Origin: Ereboglobus sp.
Lineage (GTDB): Bacteria; Verrucomicrobiota; Verrucomicrobiia; Opitutales; Opitutaceae
DNA length: 64,000 nucleotides
Direction of reading: 5' to 3'
NCBI GenBank assembly: GCA_029974595.1
Contig: JARKRC010000063.1
Coordinates: 62,001-126,000 of the forward strand
A model generated the notes under the pieces. The model searched no databases, was not told the DNA's origin, and was given only the letters and a program-made list of their open reading frames with translations. Shown one piece after another: positions 18,463-28,400 of the stretch. Position 1 is the first letter of the stretch, and every line of letters starts with the position of its first letter. Made by a program: the position numbers and the translations under genes.

Positions 18463-19383
18463 ATGATTACCTCGCCCGATCCGTATTTCCGGGGCATGCC
18501 GTCCGGCATCATCGTCCCCGTCATCACGCCGTTCAACCAGGACGGCTCCATCGACTGGCCCGCCTTTGGGCGTGTGGTCTCGCACGTCATCGCAGGCGGG
18601 GCGGACGCCATTTTTGCGCTTGGCACGACTGGCGAAGGCCCGAGCCTGAGCGCCGCCGAACAGCGCGACCTGGTGAAAGCCACGCAAGCGCACGTCGCCG
18701 GACGCTGCGCCGTGTATGTTGGCGTGACCAACACCAGCCTGGCCGATTCCCTGCGCATGGCGGAGCACGCCCGCGACTGCGGCGCCGACGCCGCGGTCAT
18801 CGCCCCGGCTCCGTATTTTCCGGCCACGCCCGCCGGACAGATTGAGTATTTCTCGGCTTTTGTGGAAAGATCGGCGCTGCCGGTGATCTTGTATAACATC
18901 CCCCAGATGACGAAGGTGAATATCGACCTTGGGGCGTTCGACGCCCTTGTGGACAACAGGAAAATCATCGGAATGAAGGACAGCTCCGGAAACATGGTAT
19001 ATTTCCAGCGTTTGCTGCACATCGCCCGCCGCCGTCCGGATTTCTCCATGCTGATCGGTGCAGAAGAGCTTCTGGCCGAGAGCGTCCTCATGGGCGCGCA
19101 CGGCGGCGTGACGGGCGGGGCAAACCTGTTTCCGGAACTATACAGGGATCTTTTCGCTGCCGCAAAAGCGCGCGATTTTGAGGCAATAAATCGCTTGCAG
19201 GCGCGCTTGATGACCCTGAGCTGCAAGCTCTACACGTTCTCTGGAGGCGGCTATATAATCCAAGGCATCAAGGCTGCGCTCGCCGCCAGGGGCCTCTGCC
19301 AGCCGTGGATGCAGCCGCCGATGCTCCCGGCCGACGCAGCCCTCAATGCAACCGTCGCCGGGCTCGTGAAACAATTTGGCTGA
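18463..19383 (+). CDS. Dihydrodipicolinate synthase / N-acetylneuraminate lyase family protein (2-oxo-acid aldolase)
   Basis: GIIVPVITPFNQDGSIDWPAFGRVVSHVIAGGADAIFALGTTGEGPSLSAAEQ... PVILYNIPQMTKVNIDL... IIGMKDSSGNMVYFQ. Confidence 0.92.
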   Translation: MITSPDPYFRGMPSGIIVPVITPFNQDGSIDWPAFGRVVSHVIAGGADAIFALGTTGEGPSLSAAEQRDLVKATQAHVAGRCAVYVGVTNTSLADSLRMAEHARDCGADAAVIAPAPYFPATPAGQIEYFSAFVERSALPVILYNIPQMTKVNIDLGAFDALVDNRKIIGMKDSSGNMVYFQRLLHIARRRPDFSMLIGAEELLAESVLMGAHGGVTGGANLFPELYRDLFAAAKARDFEAINRLQARLMTLSCKLYTFSGGGYIIQGIKAALAARGLCQPWMQPPMLPADAALNATVAGLVKQFG

Positions 19384-19409
19384 TCAAACCTGCTTATTTT
19401 TATAATACG

Positions 19410-20969
19410 ATGAGAATTCACCTGCTCGATACTATCGTCATAGTGTTGTATTTTGTGTTTACCCTTTGGCTCGGCATTTGGGTTTCCAAGAAAAACAAGA
19501 ACACAGAGAGCTATTTCTTGGGAAAACGCAATTTTCCCGGATGGGCGATCGGCGTCAGTTTTATCGGGGCCATGATAAGCTCCATAACATTCATCGCCAT
19601 CCCGGCGGATTCATTCAAAACAGCGTGGGTTCGTTTTCTTCCCAATCTGGCTTTTCCGCTGGTGGTTCTCATATCCGTTTATTTTTTTCTGCCCTTTTTC
19701 AGGAGGGGGACGGTGACATCGGCATACGAATATCTGGCCCTCCGCTTCGGGCCGTCCATCTCCGCGTATGGAGCCACGGTTTATCTTGTGGCTCAAATCA
19801 TCCGGACCGCGACAGTCGTTTATCTCATGGCGGTGCTCATGGCCGCAATGACCGGCATCAGCATAGAATGGAGCATATTGCTGGCAGGAGGCATCACCGC
19901 AATATACACGGTGAAGGGCGGTTTCGAGGCGGTTGTTTGGACGGATGTCATCCAGACGGTGATTCTCGTTGTCGGCGCATTGGTTATCATTGCGTTTGCG
20001 ATAGCCCATATCCCGGGCGGGTTGCGGACTGTGATCACGGAGGCGGGGGCGGCCCAAAAGCTTTCCTTTTATGACCTGAACCAGGCGACGGGAAACCTGG
20101 AGCCCACCAGGGGCGGTTTTTCGTTCACGGAAAAGACAACCATCATGCTCATGCTAGTCGGCTTTACGCAATACATCGCGGGCAAGCTGAACCAGGAGAC
20201 CGTCCAGCGCTGGTGTGCCTCCAGTTCCGCGCGCGAGGCGAAAAAATCCATGCTCGTCCTCGGCGTAGGATCCATTCCCATATGGGCGTCGTTCATGTTC
20301 ATGGGAACCTGCCTGTGGGTGTATTACCAGCACTTTTCCGATCCGATCGCCGATGCGATTCTTGCCGGAACCCAAAAGGCCGAGAGCATACTGCCGCATT
20401 TTATCATCACGGCCCTCCCGAATGGTTTCATTGGGCTGGTGATTTCCGCCGCGCTGGCCGCGGCCATGTCAACGCTCAGCAGCGGCATCAACTCGGCCAG
20501 CATGGTTCTCGTGCAAGACATCTATAAATCCCATATTATAAAAAACAAGGGCGAAAGGCATTATTTCATGGCGAGCCGTCTCTCATCCCTGTTGATTTCG
20601 GTGCTGATGATCGCGGGCGCGTTTTTGTTTCATTATTCGAATACAAAGACCATTAATGAGTTCAGCATTATCATAACCGCGGTCATTGGCGGCGGCATCG
20701 CGGGCGCATTCCTTCTGGGAATGTTCACCCGCCGGGGCGACGCGAGGGCGGTGATGGCCGGCATTCTGGCGACGGTGTTGTTTTCCAGCTATGCCATGCT
20801 GATGCAGTTTGATGTGTTTCCGCGGGTATTCGATCCTTATTATACATCGATCATAGGGAACATCGTCATGATCGGGGTCGGTTATGGAGCCTCATGGATA
20901 TTCAAGGCGCCGGCCCGCGACCTCACCAATCTCACCGTATGGGATTCTTCAAAAGAATCACTGGTATGA
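19410..20969 (+). CDS. Sodium/solute symporter (SSS family)
   Basis: Multi-TM; SKKNKNTESYFLGKRNFPGWAIGVSFIGAMISSITFIAIPADSFKTAWVRF... ALAAAMSTLSSGINSASMVLVQDIYK. Confidence 0.93.
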   Translation: MRIHLLDTIVIVLYFVFTLWLGIWVSKKNKNTESYFLGKRNFPGWAIGVSFIGAMISSITFIAIPADSFKTAWVRFLPNLAFPLVVLISVYFFLPFFRRGTVTSAYEYLALRFGPSISAYGATVYLVAQIIRTATVVYLMAVLMAAMTGISIEWSILLAGGITAIYTVKGGFEAVVWTDVIQTVILVVGALVIIAFAIAHIPGGLRTVITEAGAAQKLSFYDLNQATGNLEPTRGGFSFTEKTTIMLMLVGFTQYIAGKLNQETVQRWCASSSAREAKKSMLVLGVGSIPIWASFMFMGTCLWVYYQHFSDPIADAILAGTQKAESILPHFIITALPNGFIGLVISAALAAAMSTLSSGINSASMVLVQDIYKSHIIKNKGERHYFMASRLSSLLISVLMIAGAFLFHYSNTKTINEFSIIITAVIGGGIAGAFLLGMFTRRGDARAVMAGILATVLFSSYAMLMQFDVFPRVFDPYYTSIIGNIVMIGVGYGASWIFKAPARDLTNLTVWDSSKESLV

Positions 20970-21110
20970 ATCGAAACGCATCAACGAACGGCCGGATGCG
21001 GCCAGCTTTACAGAAAAAGTGACTCCGGGATTTTCGCGGGCGATGATTTGGAAATAATGTCTCCATATTCGATTCTCGCCATAATTTCCACCTCCATCCC
21101 AAAAAGCCTT

Positions 21111-22229
21111 ATGATGCGGAAGATGCTGCCAGTTGCCTTGATACTCTTTGCCTGCGCGGCATTTTCTGCCGACGTCACACATACGGTTGTATATGATAAG
21201 GAAGGCGAATTTGCCGGATGGCCGGCCAATGAAGGGCTTTGGTCGTGGGGCGACGAAATACTCGTTGCATTCGAAGTGGCCGCCTTTGCCGAAGCAAAGG
21301 ATGATCACAGCGTGAATCGTGACAGTCCCCGTCGCGTCGTTTTTGCTCGGAGAGGGGGGACATGGACTGCGGAAAAACATCCTGATCTGGAGCCGCCAGA
21401 ATATTTGGGCGAAGCCGGCAAGCACAAGCAGAAGGGCAGGACGCCGCCGCGTCCGTCGCCGGGAGGCTTTGATTTCGAGGATCCTGACTTTATACTAAAA
21501 TCGCGAGGACACACCTTTTATACCTCAAAAAACCGGGGACATAATTGGGAGGGACCCTGGGAATTGCCTTCCTATGATTACATCAGCGAGGCCCGCACCA
21601 GCTACATTGCGACGGGAAAAAATTCATGCCTGCTGTTCATGACCGGACGGGTGACGCGCGATGGCCTCAAATATGGGCGTTCCTGCGTGCTCCAAACCAC
21701 CGATGGTGGAAAGACGTTCGGGTTTTTGTCGTGGATCGGCGATGACATAGGAAAGAATCTTAGCAGTAAAGACGAGGCGCGCGGCATTTTGTTTTCGATC
21801 ATGCCCTCCGCCGTGCGCCTTCCGGATGGCCGCTACCTGTGCGCCGTCCGGCAGCGCATAAACAAGTCCAAATGGACGGATATCTTTGAATCCAGGGATG
21901 GATGCAGAACGTGGCGGAAGATCAGTCTGCTTGAGAAAGGATCATCCAACCCCGCTACGCTTGTCCTGCTGAGCGACGGGCGCATAGCCGCCATATATGG
22001 AAACCGGCGCGAATCGCCCTGCGGTGTTTCGGCAAAAATCAGCAAAGACGGCGGGCGCATCTGGTCCCCTGAGATCGTGCTCCGCAACGACGCCCGCAAG
22101 TGGGATATTGGTTATACGCGCGCCACCCGGCGGCCGGACGGGAAAATTGTGGCTGTATATTATTACACGACAAAGGAAATCCCGCATAACTTCATCGCTG
22201 CTTCAATATGGTCGCCGGCAGAACAATGA
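21111..22229 (+). CDS. Secreted Asp-box (BNR) sialidase-like protein
   Basis: Signal peptide MMRKMLPVALILFACAAFSA. Asp-box-like motifs TTDGGKTFGF, SRDGCRTWRK, SKDGGRIWSP. Paralogous to the C-terminal half of 31595-34258. Confidence 0.83.
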   Translation: MMRKMLPVALILFACAAFSADVTHTVVYDKEGEFAGWPANEGLWSWGDEILVAFEVAAFAEAKDDHSVNRDSPRRVVFARRGGTWTAEKHPDLEPPEYLGEAGKHKQKGRTPPRPSPGGFDFEDPDFILKSRGHTFYTSKNRGHNWEGPWELPSYDYISEARTSYIATGKNSCLLFMTGRVTRDGLKYGRSCVLQTTDGGKTFGFLSWIGDDIGKNLSSKDEARGILFSIMPSAVRLPDGRYLCAVRQRINKSKWTDIFESRDGCRTWRKISLLEKGSSNPATLVLLSDGRIAAIYGNRRESPCGVSAKISKDGGRIWSPEIVLRNDARKWDIGYTRATRRPDGKIVAVYYYTTKEIPHNFIAASIWSPAEQ

Positions 22230-22317
22230 AAGCCATGTCCATGCTGCTGATGCTGAAACAGTCAATCTTACAAAATAACAATAAACACATATAACTGGAA
22301 ACCCATACCTGCATCCC

Positions 22318-25300
22318 ATGAAAAGCCCCATTATGATTGTTCAATCCCTGATGGTTTTTATCCCCCGCATCTTTTGCGGCGGGTTGATTTTTATTTTCTG
22401 CGCCATGCTTGGCCCGTGCAGCGCATGGGGGCAGGGCGTCTCCGGCTCGATCTCCGGGCGCGTCCTGCAGCAGGAGACCGGGAATTATCTTGAAGGCGCG
22501 ACGATTGAGCTCACGCCTCGTGGCGAGCGTCAGCTGACCACGAACAAAGGTGAGTTTGCGTTCATTGATTTGCCCCCCGGCGATTACACGCTCCGTGTCT
22601 CTTATCTGGGGCTGGATTCGCAGGCATTGAAAATCACCCTCGCCTCCGGTGCGTCAGAGGATCGCGTCATTCCCATGACATCGGATGTTTACAAACTTGA
22701 AAAATTCGTCGTCACGGGTGAACGCGAGGGAAACGCGGCGGCGCTGGTCGAGCAGAAAAACGCGCCGAATGTCATGAACAACATCGCCATTGACGCCTAC
22801 GGTCCCATCGCCGACGGCAACCTCGCCCAGTTCCTCCAGTTTCTCCCCGGCGTGGACAACGCCGGCCTGATCAACGGCGAGGTCGGCTCGTTCGGCGTGC
22901 GTGGCATGGAACAGGCGCTGAGCACCGTCACCATGGACGGCTCTTCTCTGGCGGCGGCCAACGCCGCCGGCACCTACGGCGACCGCTCGTTTCCCATAGA
23001 CATCGTGCCCGCTGAAATGATCGATTCGGTCAGGCTGACCAAGTCTCCCACGCCGGACATGCCGGCCGATTCCATCGGCGGAAACGTGAACCTCAAGACC
23101 AAATCGGCGCTCAGCCTGAAGGGCCGTCGTTTTAATTACAACATAGCCGGCAACAACAACACCTACCGCGGCGACTCCGACTGGCGCCCCACGGCGACCT
23201 TCAGCTACATGGACCGTTTCGGTGTTGGCAAAAGCTGGGGCATCACCGTCGTGGGCAGCCACTCCAGCGCGTTTAACACCCAGGACCGGCTGGCGACGAC
23301 GCTGCACCACGTTGACATGGATGAAGCCGACCTGAACGTGGAAGATCCCATCATAAAAACCCAATTGCGATTCATATCGGCGGATGTGCTGCGGGATCGT
23401 TCCGGAGGCAGCGTGAAAATCGAGAAGAGGCTGGGCAAATGGTGGTTGGGCGCATCGGCCATGTATAATCTTTTCAAATCCACGATGAATCGCAGCGATC
23501 CCCGCCTGTCAGGCGTCAACCGGGCCGTCATGTATGAAGGAACGGCCAGCAACGGAAACCCAATGAATTCGGAGGCAGCCATACGCAACGGGGCTGATGC
23601 CTATACAGTGGCCGCAAACGGGAGCAGACAGCGCGCCTCCATTGCGCCGGGATACACCGAGACACGGCAGGAATGGCTCGACGCCACGATACAAAACTAC
23701 GTCTGGCTGACAAAAAAGAAAACCGACTTGTGGCGGTTCATGGGGGATGCCGAGTACAAATACTCAAGGGGATGGCTCAAATTTGCCGCCACCCACAGCC
23801 AATCGGATTCGAATTATGAAAGATACACCTTTTACGGGCAAAAGGCCCGCGGCTGGGGGTTGATCATTGATGAGGAGGCCGGGTCCAGCGAGCGGCCCAT
23901 GATAACGGAATCATACAACACCTCGCCCATCGGAACCATTTTCGCAGGATCGAATGTGAACGGCTATGCCGCGGGAAGATTCACCAGCAATCCGGAGAAC
24001 GTAAGCGACGAGACGCTCAATCTCTCCGCCGACTGGAATCACCGGTTTTCGCATTCTGCGTGGGTGCATTACATCCAGGCGGGCGCGGCCTGGCGCTCCA
24101 AGGACTATGTGATAGATAACAACACCTACAGTTATGATTACAATATATCTAACGGATTCTCGCAATTGCTTCAGGATAAGCCTAGCGAGGGTTTGTTCAA
24201 GGGTTATTATCCTGCGTTCGACTATTTTGACATTAATAAAATAACACCTCTCATCGGCGATACATCGGTGTTCACATTCAGGAACAATGTCTTTCTGCCG
24301 TCGTCCAACCTGACCGAAAATGTAACCTCTGCCTACATCATGGCGGGCCGCGCGCATGGCCGGTTCTCATGGCTTGCGGGGGTGCGCATGGAGCACACCG
24401 ACATCGAGGGGACGGGCAACCTGAGCCGGGAGAACGCGCAGGGCGGCATCTCATACGACAGAATGACCAAGAGCGCCCGATATACTGATTTTTTTCCGGG
24501 CGCGCATCTCCGGTATGACATGACCGCAAACATCGTCGCGCGGGCAAGCTGGTCCAGATCCATGGGCCGTCCATCAATTTCCCGGCAGATACCGAGGACC
24601 GAGATTTATGAAGGCGCCGACCCGTATGAGGACGAGGACGGCAATTCGAGCGCAACGCGCGGCACCATCTGGCAAAACAATATCGCCCTAAAACCCATGT
24701 ATAGTGATAATTTCGATCTTTCCTTCGAGTGGTATTTTTCCAGTGCCGGCATCTTTTCAGCCGGGGTATTTGAACGCCGCATCGAGGGTTATATAATGAG
24801 CTACAGGGAGACGCTGGGGCCGGACGGCGGGCATGGATGGGGGCCCGAGTGGCATGACTACAGGTATCGAACCCAGGTCAACATGAGCAAGGCCAGGGTT
24901 AGGGGTGTTGAATTCAATTACAACCAGGCGCTCTCCTTCCTGCCGGCCGCGCTGAAGACCATGCGCCTGAACGCCAACGCGACTCTAATGGAGACCAAAG
25001 GCTCGTTCGAAGGCGGCTCGGTGGATGCCAGCGGCGGCCTTATCAAAGGCGGCGACACCGCCCTGCCGGGATTCAAGGACAGGCTGTTCAACCTTGGCCT
25101 CACCTGGCCAATAAGAAAATTCCAGGTCAGGGTATTCTATAATTACAATGCGCCCTACCTGAGCGCATACAATGCAATCGACATCGACCGGACTTACAAA
25201 ACAGCCACGCGTGTGCTAAACGCCAATTTCCAATACCAGATCAGCAGACGGTATGTTATCTTTGCGGACTTGTTCAACATATTGAACGATGCCCCGAGTG

Positions 25301-25383
25301 ATTATGTGGTCAGTCCTTCGCATTTAGAAGTCTATGAACGCAATGGTATGCGTGTGAGCATGGGAATAAAAGGTCGCTTCTGA
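22318..25383 (+). CDS. TonB-dependent receptor with N-terminal carboxypeptidase-regulatory-like domain
   Basis: GSISGRVLQQETGNYLEGATIELTPRGERQLTTNKGEFAFIDLPPGDYTLRVSYLG; plug region GVDNAGLINGEVGSFGVRGME...VRLTKSPTPDMPADSIGGNVNLKTKSA; C-terminal Phe (GIKGRF). Confidence 0.92.
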   Translation: MKSPIMIVQSLMVFIPRIFCGGLIFIFCAMLGPCSAWGQGVSGSISGRVLQQETGNYLEGATIELTPRGERQLTTNKGEFAFIDLPPGDYTLRVSYLGLDSQALKITLASGASEDRVIPMTSDVYKLEKFVVTGEREGNAAALVEQKNAPNVMNNIAIDAYGPIADGNLAQFLQFLPGVDNAGLINGEVGSFGVRGMEQALSTVTMDGSSLAAANAAGTYGDRSFPIDIVPAEMIDSVRLTKSPTPDMPADSIGGNVNLKTKSALSLKGRRFNYNIAGNNNTYRGDSDWRPTATFSYMDRFGVGKSWGITVVGSHSSAFNTQDRLATTLHHVDMDEADLNVEDPIIKTQLRFISADVLRDRSGGSVKIEKRLGKWWLGASAMYNLFKSTMNRSDPRLSGVNRAVMYEGTASNGNPMNSEAAIRNGADAYTVAANGSRQRASIAPGYTETRQEWLDATIQNYVWLTKKKTDLWRFMGDAEYKYSRGWLKFAATHSQSDSNYERYTFYGQKARGWGLIIDEEAGSSERPMITESYNTSPIGTIFAGSNVNGYAAGRFTSNPENVSDETLNLSADWNHRFSHSAWVHYIQAGAAWRSKDYVIDNNTYSYDYNISNGFSQLLQDKPSEGLFKGYYPAFDYFDINKITPLIGDTSVFTFRNNVFLPSSNLTENVTSAYIMAGRAHGRFSWLAGVRMEHTDIEGTGNLSRENAQGGISYDRMTKSARYTDFFPGAHLRYDMTANIVARASWSRSMGRPSISRQIPRTEIYEGADPYEDEDGNSSATRGTIWQNNIALKPMYSDNFDLSFEWYFSSAGIFSAGVFERRIEGYIMSYRETLGPDGGHGWGPEWHDYRYRTQVNMSKARVRGVEFNYNQALSFLPAALKTMRLNANATLMETKGSFEGGSVDASGGLIKGGDTALPGFKDRLFNLGLTWPIRKFQVRVFYNYNAPYLSAYNAIDIDRTYKTATRVLNANFQYQISRRYVIFADLFNILNDAPSDYVVSPSHLEVYERNGMRVSMGIKGRF

Positions 25384-25435
25384 ATGTTTTGCATGAATCC
25401 CATAGAAATTTTATAAAAATTGAAAATCATACATC

Positions 25436-28400
25436 ATGAAAGCCCCGATACATGAAATTAAAGTTCCGGCCTTCGGACTCTCGTTTCGCAATATTGTCAT
25501 TGCCGTTCTGACGGGAATTGCATCCGCGCTTAATCCAGAAACCGTCTCTGCATACACATGGAGCGGAAACGGAAGCGACTCCAGTGTGAACACTGCCGGA
25601 AACTGGGTGGATGGAGCGGCGCCACCAAACAGCTACTCAAATTATATATTCACCGGCTCGACCAATACGGACGTCACGCTGCCGGCGGGCACAAAGAATC
25701 TCAGCGCCCTCACATTTGATGAAAATGCAGCGTCGTTCACAATTCGGGGCGAAGTGGATACCATGACGGGATATCGCTTCGGTTTTGGCCGCTCGAATCT
25801 TGCCGATGCCGTCAAAGATAGCATCATCCAAAACTCAGCCAATGATCAAACGGTGCTGGCCACATTTTATATTTCCAATGGCCACTCGAATGTGACCGTT
25901 TCGGGAACCGGCGCGGGATTGCTTAGGCTGGCGTCCATGCGCATCGGTCTTCAGACCAGCAATACCGTGGTTTTTAACATGGAGAGGGATCTCACGATAG
26001 ATGCGTTCACCCTGCTCAGCAGCGGCACACTACAATTGAATATCAGCGCCGAAAAAACCACGACGATCAACGCGATCGCTGGGGCCGATCTCGAAACAGC
26101 CGGGGATTTTGCCGTCAGGAAATATGGCGAGGGCACGATGCTGTTGACGGGATTCAACAAAAGCAGCGGACTCACGGTGATTGAGGCGGGACGGTTGCTG
26201 CTCGGCGAAAACGCCGTTTACGGGGGCGGCGCCTCCACCGCTTCGCTGACAATCAAAACCGGGGCGATACTGGCGGGCAGCGGCACGGTTGATGTTGCCA
26301 CGCTTGTGATCGAGGACGGGGCTTCGCTGGCGGCGGGCTCGTACAGCGCTTCCGGAACGCTTACGCTCATGGCCGGCACCCGTGCCTTTGGGCAAAACCT
26401 TCATGTGGGCGGCAAAGGCGTGCTCAACGCGGGCGCGTCGCTCAATGCGCAGTCGCTCACGGTTGATGATGGCGCTGCGCTGATATTGACGAATGCGCTG
26501 ACCCTTGCAGCCGGCGGCACGCTGGCGGGCAGCGGCACCCTGACATCGTCCGCAGGCCTGATAATGGGAGTAAATGCCGGCGATTTCGTGCAAGCTGCCA
26601 TTACGGACGGCAGCATGCTGACGCTGGCTGCGACCGTCAGCGGTCCGGCAACGGTAAACATCACCAGTGGCACGCTTCTGGCCGCCAATGGTTTTGGCGC
26701 GGGAGGCATCTCGATAGCCAGTGGCGCGGCGTTTGGCGGCGCAGGAACAGTAAGCGGCGAAGTTGCCGCCGAAGGAGGCGCGGGTATCACCGCAGGTGCG
26801 TCGGGCGCCGGTGTAGCTGAGACCCTCTTGTTGCAAGGCGGGCTCAAACTGGGCAACACGGCGGGTGATATTATACAGGCCGATATTGCGACAAATAAAA
26901 CACTGCATGTCGCCGTGCCGCTTGCAGGACCGGGCAAGTTGCAAAAGTCGGGAGTGGGCACTTTGCGACTGGAGGGAAACAATGCAGGTTATACGCATGA
27001 TCTTACAGTGGGCGGCGGAAGCGTGATTGTTGATGATGGGATTGGATCGTCCTTTATAGATGTTGCATCAGGGGCGGCGTTTGGCGGCGCTGGGGTGGTT
27101 TCCGGTTCGCTGGCGCTGGGCACAGGGGCGATCTTGATTGTCGGCGCTCCGGGCGCGACGGCGGATGGTCCGGCAGGGAGGGTATTGGCGTTCAATGGCG
27201 ATTTTTCATTTGGCTCCGGCGGCACGCTTGCGTTCGACCTGCTTAAAAAAGGCGGATTGGACACCGGCATCAGCACAAGCCTTTTGCTTGGCGCAGGGCA
27301 GAATTTCTCAGGCTCCGCGGATACCTATACGATCAATTTGGGCAACCTGTTCACAGGTGTATATAACTTGGGAAACATCGGGTATCTCGCCGATTCGGGC
27401 AGCGCGGCCATCAAAGTGGGCGGAAATGAACTGAGCGGGCGGCAGAATGCATGGCTCGAAAAAGATGCCAGCGGAAATCTGATCCTGCATACGGATGCCG
27501 GATCGAGCATGAAACTTCGCTGGACGGGAGTCTCCGCGTCTTGGAATACACAGGATGCGGAGTGGACGGTGACAAGCGGCAGCATGGCATTTGGCGCCGG
27601 CGACATGGTTTATTTCGACAGCGTGACGGATGCGGGGCGCGAGGCATCTCGCGATATTGCGATTGTTGGCGCGTCCATGATTACCTCGGGGATGGAGGTT
27701 TCGGGCACGGGAGATTATCGTTTTTCGGGAGCGGCGATTGTCACGGACAAGGATGCGGCATCGGAAGAATTGGAGGCGGAGGCGACAGGAAAACTTGTCA
27801 AGAAAGGCGGCGGCGTGCTCACGCTGGCAAATACCGGAGTCAATAATTTCAAGGGCGGCGTGGCGCTCGAAGGCGGCGTGCTCGAATTGGCCAGCGCGGG
27901 CGCGCTTGGGGCAGGCAATCTCACGATCACCGGTTCGGACACCGTGTTGCGATTCAATTCAGCGGGTGTTGCCACGACGGGCACGCTGGCCATCGGGAGT
28001 CACGCGCTCACGATTGAGACAATCCTCGATGGCACGCTTGGCGGCGTAATCACCGGCACGAGCGCCTTGCAAAAGACAGGAACTGCGACCCTCACGTTCG
28101 CCGCAGCACATGCAGGCGCGATTGCGATCAACGAAGGCACATTGAGGGTCGGATTGGGAAACACGCTCGCAAACAATGCCGTCACGATAGCCGCCGGGGC
28201 GACGCTCGATCTGCAATTGCAGGATGACACGTTGAGAATATTTTCAGGCGATGGTAATATAAAAATCGGCAATACCGCACTGACCCTGGACAACGCTGAG
28301 GAAATCATATTTGCCGGATCGTTCAGCGGCTCTGGAAATATAATCAAGGTCGGCAATGGAGATTTGATATTGTCCGGCTCAAACAGGCACGAGGGAGGCA

